DNA of 6,847 nt. Origin: M3007 sp046160345 (GTDB lineage: Bacteria > Bacteroidota > Bacteroidia > Chitinophagales > Saprospiraceae). The notes under the pieces were generated by a model. The model worked only from the letters and a program-made list of their open reading frames with translations, was not told the origin of the DNA and did no database searches. Each line of letters starts with the position of its first letter. Position 1 is the first letter of the stretch. The stretch covers positions 1-6,847 of the forward strand of contig JBJXGO010000110.1 in NCBI GenBank assembly GCA_046160345.1. Reading direction: 5' to 3'. A program made the position numbers and the translations under genes. Positions 1 through 5,387 of the stretch are shown piece after piece.

Positions 1-9
1 GCGAAGGTC

Positions 10-861
10 ATGTTGAATCTTACATTTACCAATAAAACCGATATGCTTATTAGCCTTGTTGTATTGATCACTACGGCCATGTTTTTTTCCTGGCACCTCA
101 AGCCTCGCTGGCAAAAAATGCAAGCGAGGATACAACAGGTATGTACATGTGGCTATCTGCCTGACCCACCTACCGATTCCGATGATCGAAAAATGAGAGC
201 AGTCTCCCGATTCGTGGTATGGCTACAAATTGGAAAGATTAAATGGAGCGGGTTGGATAATCTTAGCTGCGCGTCTCCAAAATTAATTGTTCCAACCCAT
301 GGACACTATCTTGATCCATTTGTTTTAGCGGAGCAGATGCCACAAGGAATGCGTGTTATGTCAGCTCGTGGATTGTTTAAATTTGGCGGGGGATTAGGCG
401 GGCTTGTTTTTTCGCGATGGGGCGCATTTTGCACCGACTTGGATCCAGGAAAAGGCTTGCCTGCTTTGCGTACGGCAGTAAAGGTATTGGCATCCGGTCA
501 ATCATTGGTGATATTTCCAGAAGGTTGGGCGCATATGGATGGCTCGGTTGGTCCTTTTAAATCCGGGATTGCAAGCATCGCGAACATGGCGGCTTTTGAA
601 ATCAAAAAACCTATCAACATCGTACCTGTCTACATGCGTTATGGCAAGTACCCTGGCAAATGGATCATAAACTTACCGACGGCAATACAGTGCTTAATTC
701 TGCTGTTTGGCTTTATTAACTTTCGTCGTGGTGTTCATGTTGTTTTTGGACCACCGCTACTTACTTCAGACTTGTCCAAGAATTCACGTTTAGCGACTGA
801 GCAGATTCGAAATGCAGTTCTTGCCCTGAACCCTCTCCCAATGAATCAGGCAACGGATTAA
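10..861 (+). CDS. PlsC-type 1-acylglycerol-3-phosphate acyltransferase-like protein
   Basis: Likely transfers an acyl group to a lysophospholipid or related glycerolipid at the inner membrane. Numbered from the ATG at base 10, it shows the four PlsC/LPLAT blocks in order. These are an HX4D motif in PTHGHYLDPF (H97, D102), a block II region around residues 135-145 (WGAFCTDLD), the FPEG motif (169-172), and a block IV-like IVPVY (204-208). Residues 12-28 form a hydrophobic N-terminal membrane segment. At 283 residues it is somewhat longer than the usual PlsC (about 240-260), owing to the N-terminal anchor. The frame is open from the ATG leftward to base 1, so the true start may lie outside the window; AAGG sits only 3 bases before this ATG. 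It converges on the desaturase operon, 49 bases away, so it is not co-transcribed with it. I see no convincing terminator hairpin between them. The acyltransferase fold is clear; the exact acceptor is not. Confidence 0.88.
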   Translation: MLNLTFTNKTDMLISLVVLITTAMFFSWHLKPRWQKMQARIQQVCTCGYLPDPPTDSDDRKMRAVSRFVVWLQIGKIKWSGLDNLSCASPKLIVPTHGHYLDPFVLAEQMPQGMRVMSARGLFKFGGGLGGLVFSRWGAFCTDLDPGKGLPALRTAVKVLASGQSLVIFPEGWAHMDGSVGPFKSGIASIANMAAFEIKKPINIVPVYMRYGKYPGKWIINLPTAIQCLILLFGFINFRRGVHVVFGPPLLTSDLSKNSRLATEQIRNAVLALNPLPMNQATD

Positions 862-910
862 ATAAAAGTGCAGCGCGTAATTAACAGAAAGCAAACTACT
901 TGGCTAATTT

Positions 911-2011
911 CTACAAAGACCTGTCCTCCTTACCAAGAATTTTCATCCACTTAAGGTGTGCAATGAATGCGCTTGTAATCGTTTTATGCTCAGTATATTC
1001 CAGGCCATACGTTTGTGCGGTTGACCTGAGAATTTCGGTCAAAGCAGGGTAATGAACATGACACACATTGGGAAAGAGGTGATGAACCGTGTGAAGGTTC
1101 AGCCCCCCGAGTGCCCAACACGCGAGTGGATTACCACGTGCGTAGTCTGCAGTGTTTTCGAAAATGTGTTTGATGTAATTATTCGTGATATGACCGTGCT
1201 CATCAAGCTCAGGAAATGTTGATGTTTCAGTAAAGTGGTTGGGTTGAAATGTTACTGCCAACGTAAAACCTAAACACAGGTGCATCACTGTGAACCCAAG
1301 AATGATTGAATACCATGGCAGGCTCAAGAAGATTAGAGGCAAAACAAGTGTATAGGTATAGTAAAAGGCCTTCGCGGCGAAAAGAATAATAAGTTCTTTG
1401 CGTGGGTGACGGTGGATCTTGTTATTACCGAACCGTCCTACCAGGAGACCGAAATAATCTTTCGCGAAAACCCAGTCTAGGGTAGCGAGGCAGTAGAGAA
1501 AAGGTGCATAAATGTGCTGGAAACGATGGTACCACCGTCTCTCCATACGTGGAGAGACTCTAAAAATACCACCATAACCAATCGCCGAATCGGCCTCCTG
1601 AACGTTGACAAAAAAATGATGAGAATCATTATGCATCAACCTCCACATATAGGAGCTTAACCCGATCAAATCGAAGACATAGCCGAGAACTCGATTGACA
1701 TTTTTGTTTTTTGAATAGGCACCATGGTTGGCATCATGCGCTATATTAAGCCCCATGTGCAATTGCGCAAAACCATGCAACACATACACCCCAATAAGCT
1801 GGGTTGAGGTTAACCAATCGCTCATGAGCCAGATGTAGGTGCCTATCCAGAGACTGAAACCCAAAATGCTTTTTGCAACCATCTCAAAGTTCCCGTACTT
1901 GGATTTTTTTTGTTGTTGAAAGTAATTGTTGACTCTTTGCGATAAGGTTTTTGAAAAGTCGGATGAACCAATTTTTTCAGTAAACTTGATGGGTTTCGTT
2001 GCGATATTCAT
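911..2011 (-). CDS. Membrane fatty acid desaturase, front-end-like paralog A
   Basis: A di-iron, membrane-bound desaturase of 366 residues, expected to oxidise acyl-lipid chains using reduced ferredoxin or a similar donor. The three histidine boxes are HDANH (92-96), HNDSHH (127-132) and HTVHH (307-311), the last followed by LFPNVCHVHYPAL. Hydrophobic spans lie at about 44-64, 68-90 and 206-255. The GGLNL...HHLFPNVCHVHYPAL context and QHIYAP (165-170) resemble the linoleoyl-CoA/Delta6-type family. That family normally has Gln as the first residue of box 3; here it is His. There is no N-terminal cytochrome b5 domain, so an external electron donor is needed, as in cyanobacterial enzymes. This is the last gene of the apparent three-desaturase operon, 71 bases after its paralog. 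No Shine-Dalgarno sequence precedes the ATG (CTCAAAATG). Desaturase membership is firm; regiospecificity cannot be read from sequence. Confidence 0.9.
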   Translation of the reverse strand: MNIATKPIKFTEKIGSSDFSKTLSQRVNNYFQQQKKSKYGNFEMVAKSILGFSLWIGTYIWLMSDWLTSTQLIGVYVLHGFAQLHMGLNIAHDANHGAYSKNKNVNRVLGYVFDLIGLSSYMWRLMHNDSHHFFVNVQEADSAIGYGGIFRVSPRMERRWYHRFQHIYAPFLYCLATLDWVFAKDYFGLLVGRFGNNKIHRHPRKELIILFAAKAFYYTYTLVLPLIFLSLPWYSIILGFTVMHLCLGFTLAVTFQPNHFTETSTFPELDEHGHITNNYIKHIFENTADYARGNPLACWALGGLNLHTVHHLFPNVCHVHYPALTEILRSTAQTYGLEYTEHKTITSAFIAHLKWMKILGKEDRSL

Positions 2012-2082
2012 TTTGAGATATAGACTTTGGTCCAGAATCAGGAAGCTGTTTTAATCCGGTTGTTAATGGATCAGCAGCGTTA

Positions 2083-3195
2083 TTATCCGTCAACTGTTTT
2101 CAAGACAGGGGGTTGACCCAATTCTTTTAACATGCTGAGGTGTGCACGAAAAGCGTCTCCTACCGTTTCATATTCACGATATTTATAACCGAATTCCGAA
2201 GCGGTTTCCCTAAGGATCTCCGTGAGCGCTGGATAGTGTATATGACAAACGGTTGAATACATGTGATGGATACTGTGTAGGTTGAGGCCGCCAAACATCC
2301 AGGTTGTTAACGGTCTTTTGCGGGAAAAATCGCTGGTAGTGGCAAACACGTGATTTATGATGTCGTTTGGCAGATAACCATCTTTATCGGCGTTTGGATA
2401 TTCTGATTGCTCATTGATATGGCATGGTTGAAAAATAAGCGCAATATGAAATCCGATAAAAGCATGCATTAGCAAAAAACCTATGATGATCACATACCAG
2501 GGGACACTCAAAAAGATGATCGGAATGACCAGTATATGTCCAAAATAAAAAAGTTTGGTTGCCAACAGGAAGATCAATTCTTTACGTGGGTGCTTTTCGA
2601 TCCTTTGATTGCCATAGTCCCGGTGGAAAAAGAAATAATAGAAATCTTTGGTCAGCACCCACTCCAGGGTTGGTAAAGTATAGATCAATGGCGCATATAT
2701 ATGTTGGTATCGATGCAAGGGTGTCCATATTTCATCCGGTGCAAACCTTAGTATTTTATTGGAGGTAATTGCAGAATCTTTACCCTGGACATTCACAAAA
2801 GAGTGATGCGAGGTATTGTGGAGCAGACGCCAAATATAAGAATTAATTCCAACCAGATCAAAGGAGCAGGCCAGCACTTTGTTCACAAGTGGGTTGCTAG
2901 AGTAAGCTTTGTGGTTGGCATCATGGGAGATATTATAGGTCATGAGTAATTGAGCAAACCCATGAACGACAAACATCGCGATTACCCCCAAGGGCGAAAA
3001 CCAATCGGTCAGGATCAACACATAAGTGCCGATCCAGAGCGAAATAAAAAGTACGCTTTTGAAAATCATGTGTGCATTTGCATGCCGCGATATACCACGA
3101 TCTGTAAAGTAAGTATTTACCCGGTCGTTTAGTGTTCTGGCAAAATTTGAGGATTCAAGCGTTTTCTGATACTTAAAAGGTTGATTCTCGTTCAT
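2083..3195 (-). CDS. Membrane fatty acid desaturase, front-end-like paralog B
   Basis: A 370-residue desaturase clearly paralogous to the next gene downstream. In a hand alignment of the block from FAQL (residue 80) through the end of box 2 and beyond, 45 of 71 positions are identical. Histidine boxes are HDANH (91-95), HNTSHH (126-131) and HSIHH (307-311). The membrane spans match the paralog, about 43-63, 68-89 and 206-255. After box 3 the usual LFP is replaced by MYS (HHMYSTVCHIHYPAL), a distinctive change next to metal-binding residues that may mark altered substrate choice. As in paralog A, box 3 begins with His, not Gln, and there is no cytochrome b5 domain. It starts 32 bases after the stop of the upstream desaturase, with an A-rich leader (AATAAATTTAACA) and no Shine-Dalgarno sequence, which fits one transcript. 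Its arrangement suggests tandem duplication followed by divergence. Confidence 0.9.
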   Translation of the reverse strand: MNENQPFKYQKTLESSNFARTLNDRVNTYFTDRGISRHANAHMIFKSVLFISLWIGTYVLILTDWFSPLGVIAMFVVHGFAQLLMTYNISHDANHKAYSSNPLVNKVLACSFDLVGINSYIWRLLHNTSHHSFVNVQGKDSAITSNKILRFAPDEIWTPLHRYQHIYAPLIYTLPTLEWVLTKDFYYFFFHRDYGNQRIEKHPRKELIFLLATKLFYFGHILVIPIIFLSVPWYVIIIGFLLMHAFIGFHIALIFQPCHINEQSEYPNADKDGYLPNDIINHVFATTSDFSRKRPLTTWMFGGLNLHSIHHMYSTVCHIHYPALTEILRETASEFGYKYREYETVGDAFRAHLSMLKELGQPPVLKTVDG

Positions 3196-3227
3196 TGTTA
3201 AATTTATTTAATTGTTTTATTTGTATG

Positions 3228-4250
3228 CTACAGTAAGTGCAATCTTTTTAACTTTCGGAAACTTATTAATTGTTTTGTCTTTTCATCCCATAACCTCAAA
3301 TTGGCTAATTTCAAACTGCTAATAATTGTCAACGTTTTTACTTGGGCAAACTCTGGACTTGAACAATGACATCGTTCAAGGTTATAGTTAGGAATCCTCG
3401 GGCTGAGATGATGGATGTGATGAAAGCCAATATTGCCCGTGAACCATTGCAATAAACGGGGTAATTTATAGAACGAGCTGCCACGCATTGCGGCTTCTAC
3501 ATAGTCCCAATCTTCCGCTTGCTCCCAGTAAGCATCTTCAAATTGGTGCTGTACATAAAACAGCCAAACTCCGATTGAACCGCTGAAAGCCAAAATTGCA
3601 AGTTGAATCACCGCCCAAGGCAATAAGCCGAAAATCGAAATTAATATCGCAGCGAAACCAAGCACCAAAATATTCATAATCCATACGGACCGCCTTTCAT
3701 CTGGTTTGGCATCTGAAAAGGGAATGCGCTGCAAAATCAAAAAATGAAGAATTGGACCAACTACAAACAGGATGAGTGGATGACGAACCAACCGATAAAT
3801 TAATTTCTTTGACCATGACGCTTGAAGATATTCCTCTACAGTTAAAGTCTGAATATCACCCATGCCACGCTTCTCCAGATTGCCGGAAGTGGCATGGTGG
3901 CTCAAATGCAACCAACGCCAATGAGAGAAGGGTGTAAAAGTGAGCATCCCGGCAACGTAACCCCAGAACACGTTAGCTCTGTGTGAGATGAAGAAAGAAC
4001 CGTGCACGCAGTCGTGGAAGATAATGAAGGTTCGTACAAGTAGCCCTCCGGCAAGAATAATCTGGAATATGATTAGCCATGGTGAAATAGACAGGCTTAT
4101 GTACATCAAATACCATAGCGCAATATATAGGCCTATGCTGTTGACGATTTGCCAACTTGCGCGCCAAAAGTGGGGCTGCTCGTATTTTGCCACAATGGCC
4201 TTCCATTTTGATATGGGGCCGAAGCTCTGTTTCGATTTTTCATTGTTCAT
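3228..4250 (-). CDS. Membrane fatty acid desaturase, Delta12/omega-type
   Basis: A 340-residue di-iron membrane desaturase of a different subfamily from the two downstream genes. Box 1 is HDCVH followed by GSFF (79-87), box 2 is HLSHH (115-119), and box 3 is HHIHH (277-281) in the context GNIGFHHIHHLSPRIPNYNL. That last context is typical of bacterial and cyanobacterial methyl-end (Delta12/omega-3 like) desaturases. Hydrophobic spans occur at about 34-75, 95-107, 157-174 and 190-230. It is the first gene of the apparent operon and would act on a monoenoic chain to give a diene, if the family assignment predicts activity. An out-of-frame ATG GAA TGA mini-frame overlaps the start codon (4247-4255). 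The C-terminal about 45 residues are basic and hydrophobic (ends FRKLKRLHLL). The carbon position attacked and the acyl carrier remain unknown. Confidence 0.9.
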   Translation of the reverse strand: MNNEKSKQSFGPISKWKAIVAKYEQPHFWRASWQIVNSIGLYIALWYLMYISLSISPWLIIFQIILAGGLLVRTFIIFHDCVHGSFFISHRANVFWGYVAGMLTFTPFSHWRWLHLSHHATSGNLEKRGMGDIQTLTVEEYLQASWSKKLIYRLVRHPLILFVVGPILHFLILQRIPFSDAKPDERRSVWIMNILVLGFAAILISIFGLLPWAVIQLAILAFSGSIGVWLFYVQHQFEDAYWEQAEDWDYVEAAMRGSSFYKLPRLLQWFTGNIGFHHIHHLSPRIPNYNLERCHCSSPEFAQVKTLTIISSLKLANLRLWDEKTKQLISFRKLKRLHLL

Positions 4251-4281
4251 TCCATGAGTATTAATTCTGCTTAATTTTTCA

Positions 4282-4289
4282 CAAAAATA
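4282..4289 (-). promoter_or_regulatory. Possible Bacteroidota-type -7 element for the desaturase operon
   Basis: Read on the minus strand, this is TATTTTTG, an exact fit to TAnnTTTG. It would place a transcript start about 25 bases before the first desaturase ATG. I find no TTTG at the expected -33 distance, and the region is very AT-rich, so a chance match is quite possible. Confidence 0.25.
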
Positions 4290-4459
4290 GCAAGTTTTTA
4301 TAATGTTTTATAAGTGACTATATTTTTGTTCAATTTTTTTAAATCAGGAACAAAAGTCACAATTCTTTTAATACCACGTTTGTATCCCCAGATCCAAATA
4401 AGGAACGAAGACAAAGGCCTAAATAAATTGTCTCAACGCTTCCAAAATGACTCGACAAT

Positions 4460-4477
4460 CATACTACTGGACATTTT
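4460..4477. repeat. Left 18-bp terminal inverted repeat of the MITE-like element
   Basis: The sequence CATACTACTGGACATTTT is perfectly complementary to the right copy. Pairing stops on both sides: base 4459 (t) faces 4551 (c), and base 4478 (c) faces 4532 (a). The abrupt outer limit coincides with the flanking direct repeat. Confidence 0.9.
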
Positions 4478-4486
4478 CTGAAATCG

Positions 4487-4520
4487 AGACCTATAAGGTT
4501 TCCAAAAACCTTATAGGTCT
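4487..4520. repeat. Inner perfect hairpin, 15-bp stem with 4-base loop
   Basis: AGACCTATAAGGTTT is followed by the loop CCAA and then the exact reverse complement AAACCTTATAGGTCT. The outer and inner stems are separated by 9 unpaired bases on the left and 12 on the right, so the whole region can fold as a two-storey stem. No T-run directly follows on either strand, so it is not a textbook intrinsic terminator. As far as I recall, palindromes with an ACCTTATAGGT core are frequent in Bacteroidota genomes, but I cannot verify this here. Confidence 0.85.
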
Positions 4521-4532
4521 AGGGGTAAAACA

Positions 4533-4550
4533 AAAATGTCCAGTAGTATG
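4533..4550. repeat. Right 18-bp terminal inverted repeat of the MITE-like element
   Basis: The sequence AAAATGTCCAGTAGTATG is the exact reverse complement of the left arm. Together with the left arm it brackets 55 bases that include the inner hairpin. Confidence 0.9.
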
Positions 4551-4579
4551 CTCCACAATTTATCTGCGAGATGTCTTTT

Positions 4580-5071
4580 TTAAGTCCCAAATGCAGCAAC
4601 AGCAACCCCTGCTAATAAAACCCCTAGTACAAGCCACAACCACTTGCGCACATTTTCCGAAATTGGATTATTATAACAGGCTGTGTTTGTAAAAGTATGA
4701 CAGTTGTAAATTAGTCCATTATAAGACCTGCCCGAAACCACATGGTCAAGACCTTTATTTATCACTTGTCTCGGATCATTGGTACAGCTTCCCTTTTTCC
4801 AATGAACTTGCTGGCCGGCTGCGTATGCTGATAATGTCGCTATATGGGTACCGCCGAAATCATAATGATTGTGAATTACATAAACCTCCCCGGTGTGAAA
4901 ATCAGTACCAAGCCAAATGCCAGTATGCCGAACTTCAATAACAGCGTCAACTTTCGAACGGAATACGATTTTTCCTGAACTATCGTCAAGAATGATCAAT
5001 TTCTGTTGATCATCATTAAGGACAAGCTGTAAAAGGTTGTTATCTAAATAGTTATAACAATTTACGTTCAT
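4580..5071 (-). CDS. LRAT/PLAAT-like thiol acyltransferase or phospholipase (NlpC/P60 superfamily), C-terminal membrane anchor
   Basis: A 163-residue protein with the permuted papain-like pattern of the LRAT family. The sequence VIEVRHTGIWLG (44-55, His49) is followed by GEVYVIH (61-67, His67) and later by YNCHTFTN (122-129, Cys124). These correspond to the HWAxYxG...VxH and NCEHFVN blocks of mammalian PLAAT enzymes, where two His and one Cys form the active site. As in PLAATs, about 20 residues after the Cys comes one hydrophobic segment (about 144-161) ending the chain, so the catalytic domain is probably held on the cytoplasmic face. Relatives cleave or transfer acyl groups of phospholipids, while other superfamily members are peptidases or amidases, so the reaction here is inferred. 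An N-terminal 40 residues have no recognised motif. The gene faces the same way as the desaturase operon but is separated by the MITE-like element. A possible promoter lies at 5106-5137. Confidence 0.75.
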   Translation of the reverse strand: MNVNCYNYLDNNLLQLVLNDDQQKLIILDDSSGKIVFRSKVDAVIEVRHTGIWLGTDFHTGEVYVIHNHYDFGGTHIATLSAYAAGQQVHWKKGSCTNDPRQVINKGLDHVVSGRSYNGLIYNCHTFTNTACYNNPISENVRKWLWLVLGVLLAGVAVAAFGT

Positions 5072-5105
5072 TTTTATTGATTGCAGTGGTCTTAAGCTCA
5101 GGTAG

Positions 5106-5137
5106 CAAATGCAATACTTTGATTTGAATTTTTCAAA
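5106..5137 (-). promoter_or_regulatory. Possible promoter of the LRAT-like gene (TTTG, 20 bases, TGCATTTG)
   Basis: On the minus strand, TTTG (5137-5134) is followed after 20 bases by TGCATTTG (5113-5106). This resembles the Bacteroidota -33 TTTG and -7 TAnnTTTG pair with one mismatch (G for A). Transcription would begin about 28 bases before the ATG. Weak motifs in AT-rich DNA make this tentative. Confidence 0.35.
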
Positions 5138-5187
5138 GGCGGGAGAACCGAAAAAGCTGGCCTAACATAGAACCCTCAGGTTGCATC

Positions 5188-5304
5188 ATGAAAATCATTC
5201 CTCTCCGCAAAGAACAAAGGTATCAAATTGAAATCTTGTTCAAAGAAAAATACAGCCAAGTAAAAAAGGCTGAACAATTGCGATTTGAAACCTGCTTTGG
5301 ATAA
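5188..5304 (+). pseudogene. Truncated IS30-type transposase, N-terminal helix-turn-helix remnant
   Basis: A 38-codon frame from ATG to TAA begins MKIIPLRKEQRYQIEILF and continues KEKYSQVKKAEQL. This fits the N-terminal DNA-binding helix-turn-helix of IS30-family transposases, whose consensus runs roughly L-x-x-E-x-R-x-x-I...L-x-x-G-x-S-x-x-x-I-A-x-x-L. The resemblance stops within the second helix, after AEQL, and the frame ends seven codons later. The family is usually over 300 residues, so at least nine tenths is missing. No DDE catalytic domain and no IS ends are visible nearby. It probably marks an old insertion and deletion between the MBOAT and LRAT-like genes. Alternatively it could be a small unrelated peptide; the resemblance is judged by eye. 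Confidence 0.5.
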
Positions 5305-5307
5305 ATT

Positions 5308-5353
5308 GTAAAACGATGCCACAAGGATTTTGCCGGGTGGCGATTGATTTTAC
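5308..5353 (-). terminator. Weak candidate terminator hairpin downstream of the MBOAT gene
   Basis: An imperfect inverted repeat pairs GTAAAA (5308-5313) with TTTTAC (5348-5353) and GCCAC (5318-5322) with GTGGC (5337-5341), with unpaired bases between the two stem parts and a 14-base loop. It begins about 35 bases after the MBOAT stop codon. The interruption and the lack of a proper T-run make it a weak candidate. Confidence 0.2.
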
Positions 5354-5387
5354 GGCGTGGAAAAGATGGGGCTGTGATACAATTTCC

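Larger units (their letters stand above)
4451..4559. mobile_element. Miniature inverted-repeat (MITE-like) element with flanking 9-bp near-direct repeats
   Basis: The core (4460-4550, 91 bp) begins CATACTACTGGACATTTT and ends with its exact reverse complement. It is bracketed by CTCGACAAT (4451-4459) and CTCCACAAT (4551-4559), which match at 8 of 9 positions, as expected of an old target-site duplication. The inside is too short to code for a transposase, so if mobile it depended on an enzyme supplied elsewhere. It contains a second perfect hairpin. It lies 29 bases beyond the stop of the LRAT-like gene and may now also limit read-through toward the desaturases. I cannot assign a parent IS family. 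Alternative reading: a REP-like palindrome with a chance flanking repeat. Confidence 0.6.
4251..4579. other. 329-base gene-free gap between the LRAT-like gene and the desaturase operon
   Basis: No coding sequence is supported here. Bases 4251-4350 are strongly AT-rich and include the probable operon promoter. Bases 4351-4450 show no feature I can name. Bases 4451-4559 are a miniature element built from nested inverted repeats with flanking near-direct repeats. Bases 4560-4579 lie just past the stop codon of the LRAT-like gene. Confidence 0.7.
5072..5387. other. 316-base gap holding a transposase remnant and weak signals only
   Basis: Between the starts/ends of the LRAT-like and MBOAT genes there is no complete gene. 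Bases 5072-5187 look like the promoter region of the LRAT-like gene. Bases 5188-5304 contain a short plus-strand frame resembling the start of an IS30 transposase. Bases 5305-5387 carry an imperfect inverted repeat and otherwise nothing I recognise. Confidence 0.65.

Noticed and set aside
4321..4328. Plus-strand TATTTTTG as a promoter element
   Set aside because: No plus-strand gene follows it and the region is AT-rich, so it is most likely accidental.
4447..4692. 81-codon plus-strand frame
   Set aside because: It runs through the MITE-like palindrome and then antisense to the end of the LRAT-like gene; it has no family resemblance.
5253..5273. CAGCC...GGCTG hairpin within the transposase remnant as a terminator
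   Set aside because: Only 5 base pairs with a 10-base loop; such pairs are common by chance, and it lies over 100 bases after the MBOAT stop.
338..5328. 13-base match gatgccacaagga near base 338 and near base 5315
   Set aside because: One exact 13-mer match is roughly expected by chance among all pairs in a window this size, and the surrounding sequences do not align.
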